Below, piece by piece: positions 51,299-60,125 of a stretch of 64,000 nucleotides of DNA. The position numbers were made by a program, and so were the translations under genes. The stretch lies in NCBI RefSeq assembly GCF_014204945.1, contig NZ_JACHMN010000001.1:1178001-1242000 (forward strand), given 5' to 3'. The notes under the pieces were generated by a model. That model was not told where the DNA came from and ran no database searches. It saw only the letters and a program-made list of their open reading frames with translations. Numbering within the stretch: the stretch's first letter is position 1; every line of letters begins with the position of its first letter. The DNA comes from Allocatelliglobosispora scoriae. Its GTDB lineage: Bacteria; Actinomycetota; Actinomycetes; Mycobacteriales; Micromonosporaceae.

Positions 51299-52728
51299 GA
51301 GGCCCCCCGGAAGGCCGCGCCGGTGGTCTCGCCGCCCTCGGGTCTGCTGGACAGGCAGTGGAGCACCCAGGTGGTCCGGTCGACCTGGATCGGCCACGGC
51401 TCGCGCTGCCAGCCCGTGGTCTGCACGCCGTCCCGGCTGCGCGCGGCCAGGACGTTCTCGGAGCAGAGCGCGGCGATGTCGGGGCGGCCGATCAGCTCGT
51501 CCTGGCGGACGAACTCGGCGTCGGCCGGCAGCCTGCCCACGGCGAACGTCTCCCAGGAGTGCGGCTGGTCGCAGTCGATCCGCCTCGGCTTGTGCGCCAC
51601 ACCGCTGATCCTGGTCAAACCGCCCCAGCACTCCGGCGTCCGCGGGCAGGCGGCGTCGCCGCACGCCACGTATCCGGCGGGGATGCCGAGCTCGGTGGTC
51701 GTGGCGGAGCCCGGCCCCTCCCATCGGGTGGATGCGTCCGATCCCCACAGTGCCCAGCCGGCCAGCCCGCCCCCGATGAGGACGATCGCCGCCAACGCCG
51801 CCACGACGGGCACCGGGAGGCGCTTGCGCGGGCGCACGCCGCCGGGACCGGGGTCCGGTTCGGCGCTCGCCGGCGCCGGTGGACCGGCCGGGGCACCCGC
51901 GACCGGCGGCGCTCCGGCGAGCACGCTCCGAGCGGCCTCCGCGAGCGCCGCAGCGGACTGCCAGCGCAGTTCGGGATCCACGGCCAGCGCCCGCTCGACG
52001 AGGGCTGCGACGGCCGGCGGAACGTCGGGACCGAGCGGCGGCGGTGGCTGCTGCACCCGCTGCATCGCGACCGCGAACGGGTTGTCCCCCGAGAACGGGC
52101 GGAACCCGGCCAGGCATTCGTAGGCGACGATGCCCAGCGCGTAGACGTCGCTGAGCGGGCTCGCCAGTTGGCCGAGGACCTGTTCGGGAGCCAGATAGGA
52201 CGGTGTGCCCAGGATGCCGCCCGGCGTGGTGAGCGAGGTGTTGTCCTGCGTACGGGCGATGCCGAAGTCCGTCAGCACGACGGTGCCGTCGAGGCGGACC
52301 AGCAGGTTGCCCGGCTTCACGTCCCGGTGCACGATGCCCTTGTCGTGCACCGCCTGCAGCGCCTCGGCGGCCTGCACGATCAGGGCCAGGGCGGACTGCG
52401 TGGTGAACCGGCCGCCGTGCCGGACGAGCGTCTGCGACAGCGACTCGCCCTCGACATACTCCATCACCAGGTAGGCGCCGTCGGCATCGCCGTGGTAGTC
52501 GTGGATCATGACCACGCCGTGGTGGCGGACGCTCGCCATCGCGCGTGCCTCGACGAGGAACCGGCGGACGAAGCCGGGGTCGTGCAGCAGCGACGGCAGG
52601 ACCACCTTCACCGCGACCGTCCGGCCGAGCACCGTGTCGGTCGCCCGCCACACCTCGCCCATGCCACCGGCACCGACTCGATCGTCCAACCGGTACCGGC
52701 CGCCGAGCAGCGCTCCTGGACTGTGCAT
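51295..52728 (-). CDS. Membrane Ser/Thr protein kinase, PknB-like
   Basis: A 477-residue receptor-type kinase. Kinase domain at about 10-265: glycine loop GAGGMGEVW, the lysine in VAVKVV, catalytic loop HRDVKPGNLL, metal-binding DFG and an APE-like APEQVLGQ. A Pro/Ala-rich juxtamembrane segment precedes one membrane helix (about 306-328) and an external domain of about 145 residues with six cysteines (VACGDAACPRTPECW, DCDQPHSWE, LHCLSS), similar to septum-formation-type domains. No PASTA repeats. ATG 52728 is preferred over an upstream GTG since it starts just before the domain (MHSPGALLGGRYRL). Confidence 0.92.
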   Translation of the reverse strand: MHSPGALLGGRYRLDDRVGAGGMGEVWRATDTVLGRTVAVKVVLPSLLHDPGFVRRFLVEARAMASVRHHGVVMIHDYHGDADGAYLVMEYVEGESLSQTLVRHGGRFTTQSALALIVQAAEALQAVHDKGIVHRDVKPGNLLVRLDGTVVLTDFGIARTQDNTSLTTPGGILGTPSYLAPEQVLGQLASPLSDVYALGIVAYECLAGFRPFSGDNPFAVAMQRVQQPPPPLGPDVPPAVAALVERALAVDPELRWQSAAALAEAARSVLAGAPPVAGAPAGPPAPASAEPDPGPGGVRPRKRLPVPVVAALAAIVLIGGGLAGWALWGSDASTRWEGPGSATTTELGIPAGYVACGDAACPRTPECWGGLTRISGVAHKPRRIDCDQPHSWETFAVGRLPADAEFVRQDELIGRPDIAALCSENVLAARSRDGVQTTGWQREPWPIQVDRTTWVLHCLSSRPEGGETTGAAFRGAS

Positions 52729-52842
52729 GACCTGCCTCGTTCGTCGCCGTGGTCGGTTTCCCGTTGCCCGCCGACGATAGCGGCCCGCGGTCGCCCGGCG
52801 CACACGTGCCGGACGGCGCTGCGGGCCGCGGTCCGCCGGGCC

Positions 52843-53295
52843 TCAGTCGAGGACGTCGATGAGCAGCTCGTGATCGGTGTGGGAGAAACCGGGTTGGTAG
52901 CCGTGGTCGACCTTCCAACCGCCCAGCCGCAGGGTGTTGCGCTCGGCCCAGTCGTAGATGGTGCCGAAACCGTCGGCGATCGTGCCGACCGCCCCGTCGT
53001 GGCGGTGGCTGACGAAGCGTCCGGCGGGGACGTCCACAGTGTGCATCCCATCGGGTACGGCCGTGCCGGGCGGAACGGTCACGCCGACGACCTCGCGGTA
53101 ACGGCCCTCCCCTAGCTCTGCGCTGACCTCGACGAACGCGCCGTCCATCGGCGGCGGCAGCTCGTTGCGCCGAGCGAAGAGCTCCGTCCAGGCGGCGGGC
53201 ACCGCGGTGCTCAGCTCATCGAAGTCGGCCACGACCTCGATCCCGATCACCGATCGCCGATCCCGTCGTACGATCTCCACAGCGCAGCCCCTCAT
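52843..53295 (-). CDS. GyrI-like small-molecule-binding domain protein
   Basis: A 150-residue protein with the GyrI-like/AraC effector-binding fold (SHS2 repeats): VEIVRRDRRSVIGIEV, a VGVTVP strand, DVPAGRFVSHRHDG with a conserved aromatic binding region, and WAERNTLRLGG. Stand-alone members bind or hydrolyse cyclopropanyl or multidrug-type ligands or inhibit gyrase. ATG 53295 is used; a GTG 15 nt inside also fits. It is divergent from an MFS exporter, which is suggestive of drug handling. Confidence 0.75.
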   Translation of the reverse strand: MRGCAVEIVRRDRRSVIGIEVVADFDELSTAVPAAWTELFARRNELPPPMDGAFVEVSAELGEGRYREVVGVTVPPGTAVPDGMHTVDVPAGRFVSHRHDGAVGTIADGFGTIYDWAERNTLRLGGWKVDHGYQPGFSHTDHELLIDVLD

Positions 53296-53461
53296 CTCGA
53301 CCGGCCACGGCAGCACGATCAGTCCACAGCATGTCACGACCGGTTTCCGAGCGGCCCGCGCCCGCCCCTGCCGCGTACCCGACGGCATGGAAAAGACCGT
53401 GCGCGACGGCGAAGCAGTCTCTACGGTAGGGCCGCAAGCCCCCGCTACCTGGAGACGTGCC

Positions 53462-54682
53462 GTGCGCGACATTCCCCGCCTGGTCTGGACCCTCGCCGCC
53501 GGCAGGTTCGTCAACGCCGCAGGGTCGTTCCTGTTCATCTACCTCTTCCTGTTCCTGACCGGCCCGCGCGCCCTGCCGCTCACCACCGCCGGCCTGATCA
53601 GCGGCGGGCTGGGCGCCGGGATGCTCGCCGGCAACCTCACCGGCGGCTGGTTCGGCGACCGGTTCGGCCACCGCCGGGTGCTGCTCCTCGCGTCGACCGT
53701 CGCCGGTGTCACCACGCTCGCCGTCCCGTGGACACCGGCGCTGCTGCTCGCCGTCACGATGCCGCTGCTCGGCTATGCCAGCGCCACCGCCGGCGTCTCG
53801 CAGGGCGCCCTCGTCGCGCTCGCGATGCCCGTCGGCGACCGCCGCAAGGCCATCGCCGTCACCCGCGCCGCCTTCAACGCCGGCACCGTCATCGGCCCGC
53901 CCCTGGGCGCGTTGCTCGCCACGCACCACTTCGCCGCGCTCTTCGTCATCGACGGCATCGTCACGCTGCTGGTGCGAGCCGTGACCGCCCGGATGCTGCC
54001 CGCCGAACCCGCGAGCACCCGGCTCGCCACGGCACCGGGGGTCGAGAAGCCGGCCGGGCTGTGGCGCGGCATCCGCGCCGACCGCGGCCTGCTCCTGCTG
54101 CTGCCCGCGATCGTGGCCGTCGACGTCGTCTACCGCCAGCTCTACTCCACGCTGCCGGTCTACCTGCGCGACCACGGCCAGCCGATGGCCCTCTACGCGG
54201 TCCTCATCTCCATCGGCTCCGGGCTCATCCTGCTGCTGGAGATCCCCGCGGCGATGGCGATGCGCCGGCTGCCCGCGACGAGGATCATCGCGGTCGGCTA
54301 CTGCCTCGTCGGCGTCGGCACCGGCCTGTTCGCGTTCGGGGCGAGCGCCGCGATCACCATCGGGGCGATGCTCGTGCTGACCGTCGGCGAGATCCTCTAC
54401 AAGACCACCGCCACCGCACACGTGCTCGACCGGGCCCCGACCCACCTCACCGGGCAGTACCAGGGCCTCTACACCGGCGCCGCGACCAGCGGCACCATGC
54501 TCGCCGCGCCGCTCGGGGCGCTGCTCTACTCCCACGTCCCCCACGCGCTGTGGCCGGTCTGCGCCCTGCTGGCCTGCGCTGCGGGCGCTGCCGCCTGGCG
54601 GTCCGGACTGGTCGGCCCCGCTGCCCCGGCGGCCGACAGAGTGCCTGTCGGCGCACCGGCCGAACCCGCGAGGTCCGCCTGA
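53462..54682 (+). CDS. MFS transporter
   Basis: A 406-residue major facilitator with about 12 membrane helices and the motif GGWFGDRFGHRRVLL between helices 2 and 3 (the MFS A-motif). The family pattern is that of drug/proton antiporters of the MdtH/EmrD-like group, so export of a toxic compound is probable, but the substrate is unknown. The GTG at 53462 has GGAG 7 nt upstream and begins just before the first helix; longer readings add about 100 non-membrane residues with no codon-use support. Confidence 0.88.
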   Translation: MRDIPRLVWTLAAGRFVNAAGSFLFIYLFLFLTGPRALPLTTAGLISGGLGAGMLAGNLTGGWFGDRFGHRRVLLLASTVAGVTTLAVPWTPALLLAVTMPLLGYASATAGVSQGALVALAMPVGDRRKAIAVTRAAFNAGTVIGPPLGALLATHHFAALFVIDGIVTLLVRAVTARMLPAEPASTRLATAPGVEKPAGLWRGIRADRGLLLLLPAIVAVDVVYRQLYSTLPVYLRDHGQPMALYAVLISIGSGLILLLEIPAAMAMRRLPATRIIAVGYCLVGVGTGLFAFGASAAITIGAMLVLTVGEILYKTTATAHVLDRAPTHLTGQYQGLYTGAATSGTMLAAPLGALLYSHVPHALWPVCALLACAAGAAAWRSGLVGPAAPAADRVPVGAPAEPARSA

Positions 54683-54691
54683 CGGCAGCCG

Positions 54692-55258
54692 TCACAGCCG
54701 GGTACGCACGACCCACCGCCACTTCGCGATCTTCCGCACCCGGGTGAACCCGTGCCGCGCGTACAGCTCCTCCGGACCGGTGTGCAGATAGGCACCGCGC
54801 TGCGCCGGCCGGTCCTCGGTCTGCTCCGGATACGCCTCCACGGTGCCGCCGCCGGCCCGCCGGATCTCGTCGAGCGCCGCCGCGACCGCGACCGCTGCGA
54901 CGCCCTTGCCGCGGTCCTTCGCGTTGGTGAAGATGCAGCCGATCCGCCAGTCCGGCAGGTCGGCTGCCCCCTGGTCGTAGGTGCGGCGGTTCTTGATGTT
55001 GGGAAGCTCCGGCGGCGGACCGAACTGGCACCAGCCGACACAGCGGTCGCCGTCGTAGACGAGCACCTGGTGGACCGTCCCGCGGGTCACGTGCCGGAGC
55101 TTCGCCTCGCGGTTCCCCTCCCGGGTGTGCCCCGCTCCGACACCCTCCGGGTGGAATCCCATGCACCAGCAGCCGCCCCACACGCCGTTGTTGGCCTCGA
55201 CGAGTGCGGCGAAGTCGTCCCAGGTCTCCGGCGTGAGCATCCGAGTCGTCAACGTCAT
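54692..55258 (-). CDS. GNAT-family N-acetyltransferase
   Basis: A 188-residue GNAT protein. The acetyl-CoA binding stretch IFTNAKDRGKGVAAVAVAAAL and the closing YARHGFTRVRKIAKWRWVVR strand are characteristic. The N-terminal WGGCWCMGFHPEG with clustered cysteines belongs to a subgroup common in actinobacteria. Substrate unknown. It ends 10 bp from the convergent MFS gene. Confidence 0.85.
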   Translation of the reverse strand: MTLTTRMLTPETWDDFAALVEANNGVWGGCWCMGFHPEGVGAGHTREGNREAKLRHVTRGTVHQVLVYDGDRCVGWCQFGPPPELPNIKNRRTYDQGAADLPDWRIGCIFTNAKDRGKGVAAVAVAAALDEIRRAGGGTVEAYPEQTEDRPAQRGAYLHTGPEELYARHGFTRVRKIAKWRWVVRTRL

Positions 55259-55304
55259 CGGCTCAGTGTGCCCGAGGGGTCGGACGAAACGGTCCCGTCC
55301 CACG

Positions 55305-56258
55305 TCAGGTGATGTCGCGGCGGCGGTTGGAGATGATGCCGATGGCTCCGGCGATGAGCGACCAGCCGGTCATGACCAGCACGCCGGCCCACCACGGCGC
55401 GGCCTGCGGGTAGAGCTTCTCCGGCGAGACCATGACCTGCGAGGCGATGGGCGGCATGATGACGGCGGAGGTCAGCACCCAGTCGCCGTGGATGAGGTTC
55501 TCCCGGATGAGGGTGAACACGCCCATCCCGCCCACGAATCCCACGAGATAGATGACCATCGCGGTGACGACGGCGCCGATCTGGCTGTGGATCAGCGTAC
55601 CGAGACCGAAGCCGAGCAGCGCCCAGAGCAGGTAGGCGACCAGGTTGAAGATGATCGCCCGCTGGACCGGCCACTCGGACAGGGAGTTGGTCAGGCCGAG
55701 GTTGTGGAAGAACAGCAGCCCCGCCGCGAACGACAGGGCTCGCGACACGAGCCAGAACAGAAACCCGAGTCCGAGGACGGCGAGGAGCTTGCCGAACACC
55801 ACCCGGGTTCGCTGCGGCGTGGTCAGGAAGGTGGCCGTCGCGGTCTGGTACTGGAATTCGTTGGTGATGACGAGGGTGCCCAGCAGCATCACGAGGAGCA
55901 GGCCGAAGAACTGGCCGCTGGTGAAGATGTTGCCGGCCGCGTTGACCGACTGGAGGTGCAGGTCGTGCAGCTGCGCGAACTCTGCCTTCGCGGCGGCGAT
56001 CTCACCCGCGCTCATGCCGCGTCCGGGCCGGAAGACCGCCGCGGTGTCGCGCGCCCGGGCGAGGTGCTCGGCCGCCTCGGTCATGTTGATCCACAGTGCG
56101 AGCCCGGTGAAGACCACCGACGCGATGCCGAACAGCCACCACGCGTTGGTGGTCGTCATCTTGCGGATCTCGCTGCGGACGAGCCGGAGTCCCGGGATGC
56201 CGACGTGTGGGATCACCGGGCGGGGTGCGGCCGGGGGCGCCTGGAGTGTCGAGGTCAT
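55305..56258 (-). CDS. ABC transporter permease (ABC-2 type)
   Basis: A 317-residue membrane protein of the ABC-2 permease type: a cytoplasmic N-terminus, six membrane helices (the first about 45-65, the others from 130 on) and a long external loop (about 70-125, AEHLARARDTAAVF). The ATG overlaps the ATPase stop codon (ATGA), so it forms a two-gene transporter with the preceding gene, resembling bacteriocin- and drug-export systems of the CcmA/NatA type. Confidence 0.88.
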   Translation of the reverse strand: MTSTLQAPPAAPRPVIPHVGIPGLRLVRSEIRKMTTTNAWWLFGIASVVFTGLALWINMTEAAEHLARARDTAAVFRPGRGMSAGEIAAAKAEFAQLHDLHLQSVNAAGNIFTSGQFFGLLLVMLLGTLVITNEFQYQTATATFLTTPQRTRVVFGKLLAVLGLGFLFWLVSRALSFAAGLLFFHNLGLTNSLSEWPVQRAIIFNLVAYLLWALLGFGLGTLIHSQIGAVVTAMVIYLVGFVGGMGVFTLIRENLIHGDWVLTSAVIMPPIASQVMVSPEKLYPQAAPWWAGVLVMTGWSLIAGAIGIISNRRRDIT

Positions 56259-57160
56259 CGAATGTCTGCCTTTCCGGCCGTCAGCTGGAGGAACACGTTC
56301 TCTAGGTCGCGCCGTTCCACGGTCAGCTCATGGATCTCGGCGCCCACCCGCATCGCCGCCGCACCGATCGTCGGCCCGTCCGCACCGACGATCCGCAGCG
56401 CTCCGCCCTCGACGACCGTGGCCGTGACCGCGGCACCCAGCTCCGCGATGAGCACCTCCGGACGGGGCGTGCGCACGAACATCTGCGCGCTGCCGGCCGA
56501 GTCGATGATCTCGGCCACCGGACCCTGCCGGACCAGCTTCCCGGCCGCGATGATCACGAGATCGTCGGCGAGGAGCTCCATCTCGGACAGCAGGTGGCTC
56601 GAGACGAGGACCGTGCGGCCCTGCTCGGCGAGCGATTTGAGCAGGTCTCGCATCCATCGGATGCCTTCCGGGTCCAGACCGTTGGCGGGCTCGTCCAGGA
56701 TGAGCACGTCCGGGTCGCCCAGCAGCGCCGCGGCGATGCCCAGCCGCTGGCGCATGCCCAGCGAATACCCCTTGAACTTGCGGGCCGCGGCCGGGGTCAA
56801 CCCCACCGTGGCCAGCACGTCGTCGGCCCGGCTGATCGGGATCCCGGCCGCGTCGCACAGCATGCGCAGGTGGTTGCGGCCGGTGCGGCCGCGGTGCGCG
56901 CCCGACGCCTCCAGGAGCGCGCCGACCTTGCGGATGGGATCGGTGAGGTCGGCGTAGCGCTGCCCCCCGATGGTCGCGGTTCCCGCCGTGGGGCGGACCA
57001 GATTCAGCACCATGCGCAGCGTGGTCGTCTTCCCCGCACCGTTGGGCCCCAGGAACCCGGTGACCCGGCCCGGGCTGACGGTGAACGACAGGTCGTCCAC
57101 CGCGCGCACGTTCTTGTAGATCTTGGTCAGTCCCCTGACAGCGATGCCGTCGTCGGCCAT
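56255..57160 (-). CDS. ABC transporter ATP-binding protein
   Basis: A 301-residue ATPase: Walker A GPNGAGKTTT (about 40), signature YSLGMRQRLG, Walker B VLILDEPANGLDP and the switch histidine in VSSHLL, followed by a C-terminal DUF4162-type tail (about 220-301). This is the drug-exporter type associated with ABC-2 permeases. ATG 57160 has GGGGAG upstream. The 5' region (57165-57215) contains TACGATGCATC and neighbouring AT-rich sequence that may hold the promoter and an operator. Confidence 0.92.
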   Translation of the reverse strand: MADDGIAVRGLTKIYKNVRAVDDLSFTVSPGRVTGFLGPNGAGKTTTLRMVLNLVRPTAGTATIGGQRYADLTDPIRKVGALLEASGAHRGRTGRNHLRMLCDAAGIPISRADDVLATVGLTPAAARKFKGYSLGMRQRLGIAAALLGDPDVLILDEPANGLDPEGIRWMRDLLKSLAEQGRTVLVSSHLLSEMELLADDLVIIAAGKLVRQGPVAEIIDSAGSAQMFVRTPRPEVLIAELGAAVTATVVEGGALRIVGADGPTIGAAAMRVGAEIHELTVERRDLENVFLQLTAGKADIR

Positions 57161-57268
57161 CGACCAGCTCCCCTTTGCTCGATACATAGCAGCGTGATGC
57201 ATCGTAGTTCTAGGTATTCGTCGCGCGCAAGAACAGCGCGGCGGCCCATCGGAGGGCACCAGCGAACG

Positions 57269-58573
57269 TCAGGAGTCCCAGAGGGCGCCGCAGACGGGGA
57301 TGCCGGAGCGTTCGAGGGCGGTGACGATCTCCACGGTCAGGGGTTTGTTGGAGATGCAGATGACGGCCTCGGCCCCGCAGGCCGCCACGGTCTCGCGGAC
57401 GAGGGCGATCGTGTCCGGTTTGCCCCTGACGGTGGTGTCCCAGATGACGGCCCCGGGTTCGGCGGCGAGGACCTCGTCGACCAGCTGATCGCCGTAGGTC
57501 GCGCGGGGTGCCCGGGTGATCCAGATGAGGCGCAGCGGTGTCCGGCGGGCGATCAGGTGCGGCAGGATCGGTCCGATGCCGCTGCCCGTCGCCAGGTAGA
57601 CGACGTGTCGGAAGGACGAGCCGACACCGGCGACGCCGGCGGTGGGGATGCCGCGGATCCACAGGCGGGTGGGCGGGTCGTCGATGAAATCGCCGGTCCA
57701 GTCACCGGCTCGGGACACCACCATGCGGCTGCGCGCATCGCCGGGCAAGGGCGGAAGGTGCGCGAACGAGTGCCACTGCCCCAGCGGATGCCGGGCCACC
57801 GGCATCCATGATCCCGGAAAGATCTTCAACGCCCGGTCGAAGGTGACGATCGCCGCGTGGGCCGAGACCCGCTCGACAGCCACGCCGACCCGGCGCAGCC
57901 TGAGCCAGGGCAGCGCGACGACCGCGATGACGACGCCGGTGAGCCCGGCCTGGACCCACGCGAGCCGGCCGGGGTCCGGGCCGGTGAGGTTGGCGACCTG
58001 CACCGCCGACAGCAGGGCGAGCGCGATCCATCCGCCGAAGCGGTGGGAGTTCTCGAACCAGTCGTGTCGGCGTTCCCGAAGCCCCGGTGCGGCGCTGACG
58101 CACAGGGCGATCACGACGGCGGTCAGCGCCCACGACACCGCCGGAGCCGCGCTGAGAACCGTGGCCGCGGTGAGCCAGCAGGTAGCGCTGATCGCCGCGC
58201 CCACGTGGATGCCACCGAGGTGGTAGACCTTCGCCGCGGCCCACCGCCAGGACAACGGCCACGCTTTCGGCACCCCGGTCGCCAGCCGGAAGAGAGCGTT
58301 GACGATGTCCTGCTGCCGGATCACGACGGCGGCCACCAGGTTCGCCAATGCGAGAGTGCTCATGACCGCAGCGGTGAGCCGGGCCGGGCCGACCAGCAGC
58401 GCCACCACCATGTTGACCAGAACCACGAGGGCGACGAGCCGGTGGTAAGGGCGCAGCCGCGGGTGCTTGAGATATCGACGAACGCGGCGGCGCGGCGCCG
58501 ACCTGACGCTGTCCCGCTCGGCTGAGAGCTCCTCCGCTGCAGCCCCCGCGGGCACCGCCGTTCCGCCCTGCAT
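57269..58573 (-). CDS. TmpA-like membrane flavoprotein/oxidoreductase
   Basis: A 434-residue protein. About six membrane helices (residues 45-220) contain histidine-bearing stretches (KVYHLGGIHVG, NSHRFGGW). A ferredoxin-reductase-like cytoplasmic part follows (about 230-434): a beta barrel ending in PLGQWHSFAHLPPLP and VVSRAGDWTGDFI, and an NAD(P)-binding part YLATGSGIGPILPHL, SNKPLT and GALWDS at the C-terminus. The ending and order match, from memory, the fungal TmpA family of membrane flavoproteins, also found fused to AMP-ligases in bacteria and fungi. It is the last gene of the right-end minus-strand locus. ATG 58573 has AAAGGA 8 nt upstream. Confidence 0.65.
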   Translation of the reverse strand: MQGGTAVPAGAAAEELSAERDSVRSAPRRRVRRYLKHPRLRPYHRLVALVVLVNMVVALLVGPARLTAAVMSTLALANLVAAVVIRQQDIVNALFRLATGVPKAWPLSWRWAAAKVYHLGGIHVGAAISATCWLTAATVLSAAPAVSWALTAVVIALCVSAAPGLRERRHDWFENSHRFGGWIALALLSAVQVANLTGPDPGRLAWVQAGLTGVVIAVVALPWLRLRRVGVAVERVSAHAAIVTFDRALKIFPGSWMPVARHPLGQWHSFAHLPPLPGDARSRMVVSRAGDWTGDFIDDPPTRLWIRGIPTAGVAGVGSSFRHVVYLATGSGIGPILPHLIARRTPLRLIWITRAPRATYGDQLVDEVLAAEPGAVIWDTTVRGKPDTIALVRETVAACGAEAVICISNKPLTVEIVTALERSGIPVCGALWDS

Positions 58574-58690
58574 CCGCGCGTTCCTTTCGCCCCCTGCCCG
58601 CAAGGATGCAGCCGTTCCGGCCGGACGTGGGCGAGTTGTTCCGGCTCGCGGAAGAGTTCTGTCGCACCTGTCGTCCGTACGGGGTACACG

Positions 58691-59995
58691 TCAGCGGATG
58701 TCGTCCGCTTTCGCCGACCGGACCGCCGATGTCAGCGCGGCGACGGCATCGTGCACGTTCTGGCTCGTGTGGTCCGCCATCACCTGCATCCGCAGGCGTG
58801 CCTTGCCCATGGGTACGGCGGGGAACTCCACGAGATTCGCCAGCAGGCCGAATTCCGGAAGGCGCCGGCTCACCAACCGGGCCAGCCCCTCCGGGCCGAG
58901 GTCCACGCAGACGATGGCGGACGGGTCACCGTAGACGCTGAAGCCCTCCTGCCCCAGCCCGTGCCGCAGAGCCGTGATGTTGGCCATGAGCCGGTCGCGC
59001 AGCCGCCCGCCCTCCGCATCCTCGACGATCTCGAAGGCTTTCAGCACGGTGGCCGCCTGCACCGGCGACAGCGCGTTGGAGAAGGTGCAGGGAGGGCTGA
59101 AGAAGCGCAGGTACTCCTTGACGCTGCGATCGGCGCAGGCGACGAAGCCGCCGTTGGAGGCGAAGGTCTTGGAGAAGGAACCCATGACCAGGTCGATCTT
59201 GCCGATCATCGCCTGCTCGCCGATGAATCCCCGGCCCCGCGGGCCCATGTTGCCCAGATCGTGGGCGGCGTCGACCAGCAGCGTCGCATTGTATTCGTGA
59301 CACATCTCCTGCATGGCGGCGAGATCGGGTGCGTCACTGTCCATGGAGAAGAGGCTCTCGGTGACGACCATGATGCCGTTCGCGCTGTCTCCGGCACGGA
59401 TGCTCCGCAGCAGGCTCCGGCACCCGCCCAGGTCGTTGTGACGGAAGTGGTGCACGTTGCCGGTCGCCGAACGGGCGCCCTCCTGCAGGCAGGCGTGTGC
59501 CCGGCTGTCCATCACGAGGTGGTCCGCGGGGCGCACCAAGCCCTTGATGACGCCGTACCCCGCGGCCCAGCCGGTCGGGAAGAGGATCGCCTCCGGCATA
59601 CCGAGAAAATCAGCGATCCTGCGCTCGAGTGCCACCGCGTGGGAGGTGTTTCCCATCAACGCCGACGAACCGGCACTGTGGACTCCGAAGCGCTCGATCG
59701 CCTCCTGCGCCGTCTGCCGGATCGCGGGGTGGACGGACAGGCTCAGATAGTCCTGGCTGGCGAAATTGGTCCCGCCGATCGGTGCGCCGGAGTCCTCGCA
59801 TGCCGTTGTGACGGTGGCGGGCACGTCCTGTGTGGAGCGCGCGTAGGACCACAGGCCGTGCTTGCGGCGCAGGTCCTGCCAGGCGAAGAACTCCGCCGTA
59901 CGGTCCTGCAGGCCGGCACCGCGCGGGGCGGCGTAATCACGCATGCTGCCCGTCAGGGCTGCCGAGGGCACGTCGGATTCGAGGGGAGCGGGCAT
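58691..59995 (-). CDS. Alpha-oxoamine synthase family PLP enzyme
   Basis: A 434-residue fold-type I enzyme of the group containing 8-amino-7-oxononanoate synthase, 2-amino-3-ketobutyrate ligase, 5-aminolevulinate synthase and serine palmitoyltransferase. These condense an acyl thioester with an amino acid and lose CO2. Seen: NFASQDYLSLSVHP, HSAGSSALMGNT, the aspartate of VDAAHDLG, PLP lysine in GSFSKTFASNGGF (about 275) and RLRMQVMADHT near the end. The N-terminal 65 residues are longer than in biotin enzymes. No biotin, heme or threonine-degradation genes are nearby, so a serine-palmitoyltransferase-like or natural-product role is likely. GGAGAAG precedes the ATG. Confidence 0.85.
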   Translation of the reverse strand: MPAPLESDVPSAALTGSMRDYAAPRGAGLQDRTAEFFAWQDLRRKHGLWSYARSTQDVPATVTTACEDSGAPIGGTNFASQDYLSLSVHPAIRQTAQEAIERFGVHSAGSSALMGNTSHAVALERRIADFLGMPEAILFPTGWAAGYGVIKGLVRPADHLVMDSRAHACLQEGARSATGNVHHFRHNDLGGCRSLLRSIRAGDSANGIMVVTESLFSMDSDAPDLAAMQEMCHEYNATLLVDAAHDLGNMGPRGRGFIGEQAMIGKIDLVMGSFSKTFASNGGFVACADRSVKEYLRFFSPPCTFSNALSPVQAATVLKAFEIVEDAEGGRLRDRLMANITALRHGLGQEGFSVYGDPSAIVCVDLGPEGLARLVSRRLPEFGLLANLVEFPAVPMGKARLRMQVMADHTSQNVHDAVAALTSAVRSAKADDIR

Positions 59996-60125
59996 GCGCT
60001 TCTCCTAACGGTGGGGCTGCCGAGTTAAGAGGGGACATGGCCACCGGCGCAACGCGGCTTTCCGCCACACGGAACACTCGCCGCCTGCCGCATCGAACGG
60101 GTACGACCCGGCTCGGCACCCGGCT

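Noticed and set aside
50039-52123. A 694-residue plus-strand frame opposite the acyltransferase and kinase
   Set aside because: His/Arg/Gln-rich with no hydrophobic pattern; both minus-strand genes have unmistakable motifs.
50099-52918. A single 939-residue minus-strand protein
   Set aside because: The frame runs open upstream of the acyltransferase, but that part is out of frame with the kinase domain and reads as Arg/Pro/Gly-rich noise. Two overlapping genes explain the region.
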